A stretch of 64,000 nt of DNA from Desarmillaria ectypa (GCA_030407005.1 JAUDYN010000007.1:2294001-2358000); one strand, 5' to 3'. Shown: positions 23,611 to 42,560, counted from the first letter of the stretch. Notes: generated by a model not told the origin, from the sequence alone. Numbers and translations are program-made.

Positions 23611-26600
23611 ATGGCCAAGGGTCGCAAAGCCGCTCAAGGCAAAAACAAGCCCACCGTTTCCATTCCCAAGAGGAGCAAAGCTTCGCCACCAGACACCTCC
23701 TCATTGAACAGCCCCGTCACTCCCATAACGCCCAAGACGCCCGCTGATGAAGGCATAGAGTTCTTCCAAGCTGATGCTGTCCCTGGAGAATCGCCTATAC
23801 ACGTTTACGAATTACGACTTGATGTGGATGGTGGACCCCACAAGGATAGCTCGGTGAGCATGGGGCCTTGAATAACCGCGCTTTTCTTCACTGACGATGC
23901 TTTTGTAGTACATCCGTCTTCCTTCTGCTTATTCCCCGTACATTTTACGCGTCTCCATGAACGCCGGTACCCCCGCTGCAAGGAACGGCGTGTTCAAGAC
24001 CAACTTTCCTCTAGACGGCGGCCAATTTAGTCGCGACCACTTTTGCGAGCGGAGGTAAGCCTTCTCACGTGCATATATGCGCCTTTATTCATAATGTAAA
24101 TAACAAAACTCACTTCTCAGGCTTCCCTCGGACTTTTCAAAACCTATCCAGGTTGATTTACCCATATCTCACGCCGGAGCATTTGTCTTCTGGGTGGAAT
24201 ACGATGGCGAAAATACAGGAGAACGTATCAAGGGCAGAGAAGGCTATTTCAACATCGATCCAGTTTTGCGTATCAAATCACGCTCGCCTATTCTCGCTTC
24301 TGACCTCACACCTTTGCCTGCCGGCTCGGGGGCCTCTGTCCAAAAGGAAACAGTCAACTTGCCTCTGGACGGATTATCCATTCTTACCGTCGTATCCAAA
24401 TGGATGGGCCCATTGTCTGACTGGCCAAAGCATTTTCAGGAAGCCCAAGAGCGAGGGTACACGATGTTGCATTACACGCCTTTACAGGAACGAGGTGAAA
24501 GCGACAGTCCTTATTCAATTCGTGAGCAGCTCAAGTACGATTCTTCTATGTTTGGGGAAAAACGTGGTGCCGACGGTGGAAAGGCACAAGTGGAAACTAT
24601 TTTGAAGATTGCACGAGAGCAGTATGGCCTCCTGAGCTTGACGGATGTTGTGTTGAATCATACTGCCAATGACAGCCCTTGGTTGGTTGATCATCCCGAA
24701 GCAGGTACGCTGTTCCGGCTCATTGCATGTCTCAGCTAATTTTTCTCGTAGGTTTCAGCCCAGCAAACTCACCTCACTTGACGCCTGCTTTAGAACTTGA
24801 TACTGCCATGGTTCAATTTTCCGGCGCTCTGCAGTCAAAAGGTCTTCCTACTCGGGTCAAGTCTGCTCAAGATGTGGATATTCTTATGAAAGAATTCGAA
24901 GATGTCGTCAGAAACCTGAGCTTCTGGCAGTACTATGTCCTTGACCCGAAACGCGAACGAGGTTCCGTCAAGTCAGCTTTTGACTCTAAGCAAATTATCC
25001 CATGGTCTGGAGCGGAAGTTGAAGGGAAATCGGTTGTCGCACTGGCGGAGATTCTTCGTTCCGAAAACAAGATTGTCGGTTTGGGGAAACTGGCTTCACG
25101 ATTTGGTGTTCACGTCGAGCCCGCTGTCGCGGCCGGTTTCGTGAAGGCAGCTTTTCTTGATGTTCATGATATCAGCGCTCTTGCTGATGCTTGGGTTCGT
25201 ATTGTGGACGTCATAAATGTGCCCTTGTACGAGGAGTGGGAGGATGATAGCCGGGTAGCTTTATCTAGTGTCAGAAACCGACTAATGTACATGCGATTGG
25301 ATGAGCATGGGCCTCGATTGGGCGAGATCTCCAAAACGTAGGGACAGAACTCTCGTGCTCATTCAACTAACTTATACTTCATTTAGGTCGCCGCTTGTTG
25401 AATCCTATTTTACTCGTCTAGTCAACTCTGACGCAGATCCTCGCGTGTACTCTTTGGCCAACAACGGCTGGATATGGGCTGCAGATCCTTTACAGAATTT
25501 TGCTCTTCTTCCCTCTAAGGCGTACCTCCGCCGGGAAGTCATCGTCTGGGGTGATTGCGTCAAACTACGCTATGGTAATGGGCCAGACGATAATCCATGG
25601 CTTTGGTCTCATATGACTGAATATGTTACTTCTCTGGCGAAGACATTCAACGGTTTCCGAATTGATAATTGCCATTCTACTCCTCTTCATGTCGGTGTTT
25701 GGATGTTGGATGCGGCTCGTGTTGTCAATCCAAATCTCTACGTCTGCGCCGAGCTTTTCACTGGCAGCGAGGAGATGGACATCTTATTCGTGAAACGTTT
25801 AGGTGTCAACAGCCTCATCAGAGAAAGCGGAAATGGCTGGGATCCAAAGGAATATTCTAGATTGCTATATAGACATGGCGTCGGAAAGCCAGTCGGTAAG
25901 CGGACACCTCTTCACGCGCTCTTCGTTCTAATGTTTCTATTGCAGGTTCTATGGATGGCGCGTGTCTGACGAGTTTGGAAGAGATCGCATCACCAACCGG
26001 CAAAGGGCCTGTTCGAAAGGCTGTTGTGAGACCTTTGAATGGTTCCATGCCCCACGCTTTGCTGTACGATCTCACGCACGATAACGAGTCACCCATGGAC
26101 AAGCGCTCTGCAGAAGATGCTCTATCGACCGGAGCTCTTTCCACGTTTAGCTATTCAGCAATAGGATCCGTCAAAGGGTTTGATGACCTATATCCGAAGT
26201 TGCTCAATCTAGTCGGAGAGAAGAGGAAGTATGAGATCACCGGGCTTGGAGAAGGCAGCGGTATCGCCAAAGTCAAACGGGTTCTCAACTCTCTTCATCT
26301 TGAAATGGTCCTGGGAAGTTACGAGGAAGGCCATGTACATCAGGAAGGAAACGTAAGCTTTCGTCTTCCCCTCTACCAGAACACATTAAGAGCTTTCTTT
26401 TGTGCAGTACATCGTTTTTTCTCGTGTCCAACCTGGAACTCAGAAAGGATATCTACTCGTCGTTCACACCGCTTTCCATGAAGGGTCAAAGGATCGAGGC
26501 CATAGTATGTCCTGCATCATTGTTACGAGCTTCAGTCGCACTGATGTTCGATTAGTATCACCTATCAAACTGCGAAGAACGAAAGTCGACTTCGTTTTAG

Positions 26601-29080
26601 GTGCCAGTGTCGATATTCAGTCGTATGAAATTCCTGACGATCCAACGACCCTCAAAGGCTTACCTGCAAAGATCCTCGAGATGTCTCCTCTCAATGTTGC
26701 CGAAGGCCATGACCACGAAGGTCCGTATTCCGAGATCACCGTTCCTGAATACTTCCCACCAGGGAGTATCATGCTGTTCAAGACGTATCTGAAAGAACAC
26801 GACGCGTCTTTGGATGAATTTTGTGTCTCTGGTGCGCAGGAAGTATTTGGTACACTCGATCTCGTTGAGTTGAACGTTGTCTTGCACCGTGTGGATGGAG
26901 AAGAACGTGACGCTACTAGCGGAGAGTTCGGTGCCTATGAGGTACCAGGCCTTGGAAAGTTGGTATATTGTGGCCTCGAAGGCTGGATGCATTCCCTGAG
27001 GCATATTATGCGATACAACGATCTCGGTCACCCCTTATGCGGCCATTTGAGAGATGGGTCATGGGCTTTGGACTATGTTCATGCTCGTTTGTTCACGTAT
27101 GTCGTTGATGTTTTTGCCCGCCGAACACTGCTGACCTTGTTTTTCACAGACAAGCTGGCAAAATGCCTAAAATTAAACGAGTAGCTGAATGGTTCCGTGA
27201 AAGGTTTGAACGTGTCAAGGCTACTGTCCCTCCTTTCTTGCGCCCAAAGTACTTTGCGCTCGTCATTTCGGAGGCGTACAAAGCTGCAAGACGGTCTGTG
27301 GTTGAACAATGCTCTGAATTTATTTCGAACGGACATGATTTCACTCAAGACCTGGCTTTGTGTGCAGTTCAGATGTACGGCATCGTACAATCCGCGTCTC
27401 TTGATCCGGGAGTTGTCACGCCGTCATTAGCAGCCGGCCTTCCTCACTTCGCAGCTGGTTGGGCGAGATGCTGGGGTCGTGACGTTTTCATATCTCTCCG
27501 AGGTTTGTTCCTGACGACTGGAAACTATAATGCCGCCAAAAAGCATATTCTGGCGTTCGCCTCAACACTAAAACACGGTTTGATACCAAATCTCTTAGAT
27601 TCGCTTCGCAGTCCTAGGTCAGTTGTTAATGCATTATAGAAATCGTTTGGCTCATCCTCATCCAGATACAATTCTCGAGATTCACCATGGTGGATGCTTC
27701 AAAGCATCCAAGATTATGTTACCAGTGCTCCAGACGGATTGTCTCTTCTCTCTGAGAAGGTAAAACGTCGGTTCCCAAAGGATGACACCTGGGTACCCTG
27801 GCATGATGCGCGTGCATACGCTTACTCGACTACGATTGCCGAGGTCATACAAGAAATTCTCCAGCGGCATGCGGATGGCATTCACTTCAGAGAGTACAAC
27901 GCAGGTCCTAATCTCGACATGCAAATGAGGGACGAAGGATTCAATATTGACATTAAGGTCGATTGGAGTACGGGAATAATCTTCGGAGGAAATCGTTACA
28001 ACTGCGGGACGTGGATGGATAAGATGGGGGAGTCCGTCAAGGCTGGAACGAAGGGTATTCCAGGGACTCCCAGAGACGGTGCACCTGTCGAAATCACCGG
28101 GCTGCTAAAGAGCGCACTTCGTTGGTTAGATCAACTATCTCGAGCGGGTCAATTCCCCTTTGAAGGTGTTCGCGTAATTAGTCAGTGCCTTCTTTCATCG
28201 AGTTCCGTTCCCCTCGAATGCTAACATTTTTTCAGCCGGTGGCAAGGAGCATCTTATCACGTACAAGCAATGGTCGGATCTCCTTCAATCTTCATTCGAA
28301 AAGTGCTATTACGTTCCTCTCGGTGAGAGGTTTATATTCCTCGTACTCCTCGAATAGTTGGCTAACTATCCTCGGTAGATCCATGCACTGATACTAAGTA
28401 CGACGTCGCATCCAATCTGGTAAACCGACGAGGTATATATAAGGACGTGTATGGATCTGGAGTCGGCAGGGGGTGGTCTGACTACCAACTGAGGCCTAAC
28501 TTTCCTATTGCTATGGTGGTTGCTCCTGAGTTATTTGACTCTCAGCATGCTCTAGGTGCGCTAAAAATTGCCGAGGAAGGTCTTCGGGCTCCGCTCGGTA
28601 TGAAGACTTTGGATCCGAAAGACCTTCAATACCGTCCAGTCTACGACAACTCGAATGATTCGAATGACGCGTCCATCGCAAAAGGACTGAATTATCACAA
28701 TGTCAGTACACTCTAATACCCTATTGACGGATTCTGATATTCTGTACAGGGTCCTGAATGGGGATGGCCTTTGGGTTTTTTTTTGAGGGCGTATCTTGAT
28801 TTCGACAGCCGTGTCGGAGAGGGCAAAACGGTATGAATCTTCATCGTTCTTTGGCATTTCCTACTAACTTGTTTAACAGGATATTAAGCGTACTCTCCAT
28901 CATCTGCATCAAATTCTGCTGACGCCACGTCAACACATCCGCAGAGATCCTTGGGCGGGGATACCTGAGCTAACGAACAAGAACGGGCAGTACTGCCATG
29001 ACTCTTGCAATACCCAAGCGTGGAGCGCAAGCACTTTGTTGGACTTTTTAGAGGCCGTACATAAGTTGGGGGCAAAGTAG
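23611..29080 (+). CDS. GDB1: Glycogen debranching enzyme
   Basis: Bifunctional 4-alpha-glucanotransferase / amylo-alpha-1,6-glucosidase that removes glycogen branches in the cytosol. Fourteen exons: 23611-23853, 23909-24054, 24121-24704, 24752-25337, 25387-25895, 25946-26352, 26408-26504, 26556-27096, 27150-27617, 27666-28180, 28236-28322, 28379-28701, 28750-28830 and 28880-29080; 1,595 residues, slightly above the usual ~1,530. The N-terminal transferase half is GH13-like, with the nucleophile region FRIDNCHS (about residue 612) and acid/base region CAELFTG (about 641). The C-terminal GH133 half shows [12 protein letters not shown] (about 1148), LIPNLLDS, and [11 protein letters not shown] near the end. 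About 80 N-terminal residues are basic and Pro/Ser/Thr-rich, without clear homology. All exon phases close, so the gene looks intact. Confidence 0.95.
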
Positions 29081-29332
29081 ACGCGACAAACTGGGACTTG
29101 ACTTTTTCATTCAACTTTTGATAACCTATAAGATAGAAGACACTTTTGTACGTGTAGGATTATTCGCACGCTCAACGCTATGTACGTTATTCGAACCCTA
29201 TTAGGGTCCATCCAGTATAGTTAGTAACGGATCCGGATAATCGGACCGAATGACTAAGACATCAGTTTCTTCATAAGTAAGCTGGCGCTTTCTTTTCCTT
29301 TCCCTGGGTCCCACACGCAATCACGCGCAATC

Positions 29333-35265
<5,933 letters not shown>

Positions 35266-35427
35266 GTACATTGGATCCTAGCTACATATATACAATCTAT
35301 GCCATAAAATAAATAGAGTCTGGTGTACATGTAATCCGATGTGTACAGCCAATAAAAATACAACATGAAAGAATATAAATCGTTCAAGCCTGTCTCACCG
35401 GTGCCGTCCGTGCCATTCCCAAACCTG

Positions 35428-36550
35428 TTACGGTTTCGCCTTCGACAAAAGTTCCCTGCCGCCCAATGCTCCCGCCAAGAGCTCTCTACAACATCTCGCT
35501 CGCTCCCGCCGCTGGACGAACCAGTTGCCTGCATCACAAGGAACGGCGAGCGGTCGTGCGATGATTCCTTTCTCCCGTGCGACCCGTATTGAGTGGATCA
35601 GCGTGTCGACCTCTGCCTCCGAGTCAAGATCATCCAGATTCTCCTCGATCTCTCTAACTTTGTTATCCACAAGTTTCGTGGCCGCAGCCGCAGCCGCAGA
35701 AGAGGACTTCTTGCCACTCTTCTTGGACGAAGAATTGTTGGACTTTTTGGTGAGATCGATGCCCATTGCTGCAGCGGCTTCCTCTGCAAGCCGTTTCTTC
35801 TCCAGTTTCTCCTTTTCGCGTTTCTCCTTCTTCTCGGCCTTGCTTTCACGTTTGACGGGCTCGACAAAATTGGGATTATTGGCGCGCTGCCAGTCGAGAA
35901 GGAGCTCGTCGTATGGTCGTGAACGCCCTTGGACGGCGCGCTTTGCACCCATGGAGTGGGATTTGCAGGTCAGAGAGCGAGAACATTCCAACCCCTTGTC
36001 ATTTATGACACCACACTGGCGATCAAAGTCAACAGGACCTTTAACGCGACCTTTGGTGACCTTGGTAGCTGGTTTGCTCTTCTTCTTGAGAGGTTGTGAG
36101 GGATCCACAGGCTCGAGTGAAGCCTTCCGTTTCTTGGCACTTTTTACTATGAAAAATGATCAGATTATCGAATTGGACGCGTTCACAAATGACTAACTCT
36201 CAGCGTCGGCCTTGGCCTTGGCCTCTTTCCTGCGAATGTTCGCGCAAGTGACTGATGGGTGTGAATTGATAATAAAGACATTCAGAGAGATGTATCTCAC
36301 CTGAATGCTCGCCAAAACAGCTGCGAAGAATCGGTTTCTCGCAGTCTTTGCATCTAACGACACCAATGTCCGTCGTCGAGGTCAATGGCCGGGCACCAAA
36401 TATCTTCATGCCGTGGTAGGGAAGCCATGCTGTGGGTGGCACAGGCGCCGCCAAGTCTGCTGGTGGTGGATGAACAGGGACATCCCAGGAGAAGGGAGGA
36501 GGTGAGTTGCTTGTTCTTGAGTTGTTATTTCTTTTCAGACGAAGGGACAT
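35428..36550 (-). CDS. SGF73: SAGA complex subunit Sgf73 (SCA7 domain)
   Basis: Ataxin-7 family protein that anchors the deubiquitinase module to SAGA. Three exons: 36301-36550, 36198-36224 and 35428-36146, 331 residues. The N-terminal zinc-finger-like segment [17 protein letters not shown] (about residues 68-84) fits the Sgf73 region that contacts the DUB module. The SCA7 domain shows [20 protein letters not shown] and the following [18 protein letters not shown] segment. A long Lys/Glu-rich helix and Ala/Ser stretch follow. The tail around [20 protein letters not shown] is conserved in fungal homologues as I recall them. The short middle exon was placed by phase. It sits 27 bp downstream of the stop codon of the LYR-type gene on the same strand. 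Another SAGA subunit gene, TAF10, lies 5 kb away. Confidence 0.88.
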
Positions 36551-36577
36551 GACAAGAATAAACGTGTGACGTGACAA

Positions 36578-37984
36578 TCACAGCATGTTACTACTACTAC
36601 TACACCTCCTCCTTTCGTTCTCTTGCTCCAATTCTTCTGCTATCACTTGTAATTCCTTTTCCTTTTCCACGTCAATCCATGTTCCATCTTCAATGCTCCA
36701 TATTTCAGTTCTTCCATCTTCTGTCGTTCGCGTCTCCCCGTCTTTCCTGCTTAACCGCCACCCTAATCGCGCCTTGACCTTGCCTAGATATCCTACCTCT
36801 CCGATACCCCCTCTGGACACCCTATCATCTTTTCTCTGCTGAGACATCATACGCGCTAGAGCGTCCGCTGGCGGGCCTTTCCTGCACCGTCGTAAAGTAG
36901 CCATGAGCACTTCACCCTTCAGTTCACGCTCACGCTCTCTGGTTTTATTGACAATTTTATTCCTACGCGCCTGAATTACGCGTTCAAAGAGATCTTGGGG
37001 AACAGGACCATTTGCGCGAGTCAACATGCGGTCAAAGTATACCTGGTTGTTATGCAAGGCAACGCCAATTTCGTGAGCTAGATAAAATATATGTGAGATC
37101 GCTGGAGTCAGAAGCAGGCTGTGTACATACACCACTCCCTCACCGATCCACCATACTCGGAATCGCTGACACCAAGTCCTTCCTCCAATGCGACTTCGCC
37201 TTTAGCATACCGAAGATGTTCTTTTAGCCGTAGCAACAGAACTTGCCTAGAATAAGTCAGTCATCAGACAGAATACAGTCTAGGTGAACGGACCTGTTTT
37301 CGTATCTTCGTTTCCTTTTTGCAATCATTCTTGAAATCTTGATCGGCTGAGGTTTCATGCGAGGAAGCGCGGGATGCCAGAGAGTGGGAAACATGAGACC
37401 ACCTGTGAGCATGGGTCGGTTACGCATTCGGTTCTCTTCATTCTGAGCACAGACAATAAGTAAGAAAGGGGAAAGCAACAACAAGAAAAGGAAAGTTCGC
37501 ACCAGTACTTCCAACACTTCAGTCTCCAATACAGCTTTCTTTCGCTTCATACCCACAAGTCTGTCATACCGCCGTAGTACTTCTTGAGTCTTTATATCTC
37601 CAGACTGGGCTGATTTAAATGTTTTAAGCCACTAGATAGTATCAGCCTCGGTTGTGCGGATATGCAATAGGACGTACTTTATATCCAGTCCTCAATGCCG
37701 CTGTCACCTTTTCCGTGCCCGTCTTGTGCTGATTCGAGCGAAAATGTAGACCAACAGAGAACCGTATCTGTGCATGGTCAACACACTTTCTTTACAAGAA
37801 AAAATCGCGTGCATACGTTCTCCGTTGGGGCGAACCGCAAAAGGCGTCTGAAGAGACGAAGGGTTGGTATCCGATGGACCGGAAGTTCCCAGAAAGGCCT
37901 GTTCGGACGAACGCGTCGAAGAGAAGAGATTGAAGAGGCAAGATTAGCTCGAAATAACGAGGACGCTGGTGACGGACTGGTCAT
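36578..37984 (-). CDS. LYR motif-like, probably mitochondrial, protein
   Basis: Six exons (37817-37984, 37678-37767, 37503-37631, 37294-37442, 37131-37246, 36578-37077) encode about 383 residues. The N-terminus is basic and serine-rich without acidic residues, like a mitochondrial presequence. It leads to a LYR-like segment (RIPTLRLFRRLLRFAP) near residue 40, as in the Complex1_LYR family of assembly factors that bind acyl carrier protein. The rest is rich in Arg/Lys and helical, with conserved-looking MLTGGLMFPTLWHPALPRM and QARRNKIVNKTRERERE. Much longer than classic ~100-residue LYRM proteins, so the exact family is uncertain. All intron phases close. The start is the first ATG that stays open; an upstream ATG is followed at once by a stop. 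Confidence 0.65.
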
Positions 37985-39000
37985 CTCATGGTAAGAAGGA
38001 ATGAACAAGCAGGTGGCTGTGCTATCCGACCACAAAAATCACAGAATGTGAACTTGGAAAAATTATTCTACAGTAAATATTCTACCTTTACCTATCCCAC
38101 CACTTCCCCCATCCCCGGCACCGAGCACAATGTCCGATTTTCACATTCAACATTCAGAACCCATCATTGATTGCAACCATTTTTTCCCGTTATGACGGGG
38201 CCGTTTCTTGGATATCAGGTTCTTGTCGGTTGTTTGCGGTGCAGGGCGAATCGAACGAACATCACTGATGCCAGGATTTTCAAGCCAGTTCGCCCCAGAA
38301 CCAGTCTGGATGGGCGCAACCTTGTCATCATATGCACCATCATTGATCACAGTTTACTCTCAATTCGTCGCTAAATAGAAATCCTTCGCCAGCATATCTC
38401 CCCTACTGACAGTCACTTACGAAAGTATCTGCCCACTTTGGTGTAATTTGCTCACTCAAGGACAAGAGTCTTGTTATTCGAGGGTTCGACTCGGATCAAA
38501 TTGTCGCGATGAATATTAGAACTCAAACTCAAAGGAGATGAACGCTCAACTAGGTACCTAGATTCAGGTGCCAATCCCCAGAAAGCGACCGAAACCGAAA
38601 CCGAAGACACCTAACCCCACTGCTGCCCATAAATTATTTGGTCGGGAGCTCTCACGGAGAGTTCCTTCCTCGACTGCTCACCTTTGGTACATCAACATTC
38701 AACCTGAGTTTGGCAAGTACCTATCTCCAGCAGAGCTTCTCATTATTGTTCGATCATTCCCTTCAGGCTTGCAGCTCGGAATGACCCAGTCTATATTGAT
38801 ACCGGCATTTATTAGTTCGGATGATGGTATGAACGCATATGAAAAGGACATACATCTCCTTACTTCTTTCTCCCTTTCGCCTTCTCTCTCGCTTACCAGC
38901 TAACCACTCGCTACCTCCCCTTTGTATCTCAAACATCTGAGGTCCCCTCCGAGCCGTTCTTCGTCGTTTACGCGCCTCACTGACCCTGTCCAGTATTTGT
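37985..39000. other. Intergenic stretch, no clear gene
   Basis: About 1 kb between the divergent LYR-type and monooxygenase genes. Short open frames exist (for example minus strand 38147-38350 and plus strand 38568-38903) but none matches a family I recognise or shows a credible exon structure. Pyrimidine-rich tracts lie near 38862-38900. Confidence 0.5.
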
Positions 39001-40940
39001 ATGCAAATTCTCTCTCCAATGCCACCAGGACACGTTATCCCTTCGAGCATGCGTCAAGCGCCTTTGACCGCCAACGTCGCCATCGTAGGCGGCAGTAAGT
39101 TTGATTTTTCCCGCCCATCTACTGTCCAACCTGACTTGCCTGTAGGTATCAGCGGACTCGCATGCGCATACGCTCTAGGTCGCAGTGGCCACTCCGTACA
39201 CGTCTTTGAAAAATGCCCCCAACGTCACTCTGTACGTCAATGTCTTTCCTTCTCGTGGTTTCTCACAAACTTCTGCAGCATTCTGCTGGTATCCGCGTTC
39301 CACCAAATATGCAAAAGTTATTCGTTGAATGGGGAATAGAGAGGGAGCTTGAGAAAGCATCTGTGGCGCGAAGAAGTGATATGTATGGAAGTGAGTATCG
39401 TATTCGGAATCCTGTGTTCTTGGCAATGATTGATGAGCCCTTCCAAAGTGGCGGACGACGAATATCAGGGGTTTCTGCATTGGCAAGCAGACGTGCTAAG
39501 AGAAGCTGGAGGCGAGTTCTCTACCATGCGTGTATGACATTCCTCCATTCTTCTCTGTGACGATTCGATAACGGTGAACGGACAGTGGGACGAGCTGTAC
39601 GACTCATTAACCGCTCTTGCTCTATCCGTCGGCGCAAAGATCACGTACGGTGCTAACGTGGTTTCGGTCCATCCCGATGCGAGCAAGAGACCGGTGTTGG
39701 AGTTTGCGGACAGGACGACATATACATCAGATGTCGTCGTGGGCGCCGACGGAAGTAAAAGCAGGCTGAGAGGGATTGTTGATAGGCATATGCATGTGTC
39801 TGATGTCCCAAGGCACCGCAATCGCGTGGACATCGCAGTATACTCGTGAGTGGCGCTTCTTTATTGGCGATTAGGTTTGTTTGACTTTGCTGAAGAATTG
39901 TTGTCCCTGTGGAGAAGCTGGAGCGTGATCCTGACTTTAGGAAGCGGATAGATGCGGTACGGGCAAGTAGCATTTTTCTTGTGACTTTAAGAATACTGAT
40001 TCGAATGAATATTGGCAGGGACGATTCACTGTGTGGATGGGAGATAGAAAGTGGCTTATCGGTAAGCAATGATGCGTGCTACGCGACAGAATTTACTGAT
40101 TTTCGGGGACGCACAGGATACCCAGTGGTACGTCTCTAGCCATGTTCTCTGTGAACACCTCTGACCTTGAGATAGAAGAAGAGTACAGAGTACTCCATCC
40201 ATGCTTATTTCTATGACGAGGAGGTTGAAGATTTTGATGGCTGGAGCTGTACGGTGCCAACAAGCAGCATTGATTTTACCGGATGCCATGAGATGTGAGC
40301 AAACCCGGGCCATGTTTGTTGCGAGATTGATAACAAGACGTCAGGTTCCCGCGAATATTTTCAAAGTCTCCAACGGCGCTGAAATCCAAGTACATTGATA
40401 CTCACGTTGAAGATTGGGTCGACGCGTCGGGACGAATAGTACTAGTAGGGGAAGCAGCGCACCCCACAAAGGTGAGACCTTTCAGTGAACTCGTGGTGAA
40501 AGATACTCACACGATAGACTTGGTAGCCATGCTGTATTCATAGCGCAAGTCTCGTTACGGAGGACGCTGTAGTCTTAGGTACGCTATTCGAGCGGCTAGC
40601 ACATCGAGAGCAGATCCCTCGATTGCTCGAGGCATTCTGGGAGTTACGGCAAAGCCGGTGCCACATCGTTCACACGTCTGAATTGGCTTCGTCGACAATG
40701 CTGTCGTTACCGCCGGGAGAAGACCGGGAGGCAAGAGACGCCGAATTTCGGCTATCGTCAGTGGAGGAAACATGGGATGAGGACAAACTTTTGGAGCAGT
40801 GGGACGTGATAGCGGCAGTGTTTGGATATCACGCCCGAGAGTCAGCAGAAGATTGGTGGATCAAGTGGGGAAAGCTTGATCCGCGCGCACCAACGGTGCC
40901 GATGAACTTGCCAGTAACGTTGGAGATTAAGCATGAATAG
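39001..40940 (+). CDS. FAD-dependent monooxygenase, salicylate hydroxylase-like
   Basis: Group A flavoprotein monooxygenase that would hydroxylate an aromatic substrate using NAD(P)H; the substrate is unknown. Eleven exons: 39001-39094, 39146-39231, 39279-39390, 39449-39531, 39586-39845, 39896-39956, 40019-40061, 40117-40127 (11 nt), 40176-40294, 40345-40471 and 40527-40940; 469 residues. FAD motifs visible: the N-terminal dinucleotide fold VGGSISGLACAYALGRSG ending in VFE, the DG motif VVVGADGSKSRLR, and the GD-motif region GRIVLVGEAAHPTKPC, where the usual Asp is Glu. A second Met at 39019 could be the true start. The exon 3-4 join (57-nt intron to 39448) is the least certain. No neighbouring pathway genes suggest a cluster role. 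Confidence 0.85.
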
Positions 40941-41015
40941 CGGGGTGTTATTCATAGTTCCGAGGTGAGGACATGACAATACTATAAACTCTGTTACAGA
41001 ATAAGGAGAATGATG

Positions 41016-41650
41016 TTACATGTAAAAGTCCGGTTTCCGAGAGTTGATGCCATACTCTGCGAGTGCAGAGCTGAGATCTTCCATGGTCAACGTCGTACGC
41101 GTCCGATCCTAGAAAATAAGAGGATCATTGAGTACGTATCATTGAATTTACAACGTTCAGAACCTTGACAGATCCGGGGCCAGTGAGCGGTTGGTTAGCT
41201 CGTGCACGACCTCCTGACGCATTTGTGCGTATCCGAGCATGTTGGTAGGCATCAGCAGCGATGTCAGAAACGAATTTTTGGGCAGCGAGAGAGAGAAGGC
41301 GCTTTCTGTGGCAAAAATGGAGCAGGAAAATAAGCGCTTAAAGGGGGCCACCTACAGCCGAACGTCTTCACATTCAAACCCGACACGCTGCAGGTAGTAG
41401 TCGGTGACCTCGTTGGGTATCTATGCATATATCAATGACGAAGAAAGAGAGAGAAGTGAGCAAAGACCACCAGTGGCTCATAATCGTCGAGCATCAAGAG
41501 GAACTCGGCCAATGTACGGTCCTTTCTTGCATCCTCTGCTGCCTGACGTGACTGAGGCTGGGCTGAATGAGCCGAGTTGGACGACGATAATGGATCCTGG
41601 GGTGTCTGGGACGAACCCACTGGGTATGCAAAGTTCTGGGTCTGCGACAT
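41016..41650 (-). CDS. TAF10: TFIID/SAGA subunit TAF10
   Basis: Histone-fold subunit shared by TFIID and SAGA. Four exons: 41471-41650, 41356-41420, 41164-41305 and 41016-41108, 159 residues. Diagnostic sequence: [19 protein letters not shown], then [20 protein letters not shown], the helix [20 protein letters not shown], and the C-terminal [20 protein letters not shown], each crossing a splice junction in frame. The N-terminus is Ser/Gln-rich and disordered. It is divergent from the uL29m gene, with 76 bp between start codons. Confidence 0.95.
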
Positions 41651-41726
41651 GACGGTCAGAAAGGGCCCGGGTTGCTTGGCTGACTAAGCGCACAGCCAAT
41701 TTCGGCAAACTCCGACGCTGCTTGTC

Positions 41727-42560
41727 ATGTTCTCCTCCATCCTTCGAGCACCACGGCGGTGTCAAGGCCTCATCTTCAGACGGACACTCGCCAACGTCCT
41801 CTCTGAAAATACAGCTCTCCAAGTCTACAGCCCCAATTCCTCCGCTGCTACCACTGAGCTCACCGACGAACCCGCCCCGACACCCGCCACAACTAAAAAA
41901 GTAAAAACATGCAAAACACACGGCTTGTACGCCTTTTTCCGCCGTAAGCAGGGCGAAGACCTCGTTGAAGAGGAGCAGTATGACGTTCTCGGTGGACTGT
42001 ACGAGCAGGACGTCGTGAACCGGAGTGGTGCGCCCTCTCCTGCTGATATGGTCTCAATGCTCACCACAATCTGGCAGGACGCGCGTGGAAAGCCTCAGAG
42101 CTCCGCCTAAAAAGTTTCACGGACCTTCACACGCTGTGGTATGTTCTACTCCGCGAGCAGAACCTCCTTGCTACCCAGGCAGAAGAAGTTAGACGCGCAG
42201 GTATCGCTCCTCGCATGATTCAGATCGGTTTGGGGCCCAAGAAGCGGGAGGTGTGCAAATATATTTCTACTTCATAGCCCAACTATTAAAACTGTGTTCA
42301 AGTGTCGCCTAAGTATGGCTCGCATAAAGGCTGTGATGAACGAACGTCGACTGGGTTACCTTGGTGCTGTGCAGCTCGCTGAGGAGGAGAAGGAGACCGA
42401 GCTCGATAGGGCCGTGCTGAAGCACCAAATTACACAATTTAACCGTGGCCGCAAAGCTCTCCGGATACTCCAAGAGAAGCGCGTCGCTGCCGAAAGGAGA
42501 AAAGAGCGTCTCGCCAAACAAAAGGAGGAAAGGCTAAAATCAAAAAATATGTCTGCGTAG
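41727..42560 (+). CDS. Mitochondrial large ribosomal subunit protein uL29m (MRPL47)
   Basis: Mitoribosome protein near the exit tunnel. Three exons: 41727-42027, 42078-42250 and 42303-42560, 243 residues. An Arg-rich, acid-poor presequence ([20 protein letters not shown]) is followed by [10 protein letters not shown] and, after the first splice, the family core [20 protein letters not shown] with [15 protein letters not shown] long charged C-terminal helix follows. Without the 50-nt intron at 42028-42077 the frame stops at once after GKPQSSA, so the splice is essential. Divergent from TAF10. Confidence 0.93.

Noticed and set aside
38147..38374. Paired short open frames on both strands in the 38-kb intergenic region
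   Set aside because: No family resemblance or exon structure; reported only as an intergenic stretch.
42028..42115. Apparent premature stop in the uL29m gene
   Set aside because: A 50-nt intron (42028-42077) restores the [10 protein letters not shown] core, so the stop is not in the mature message.
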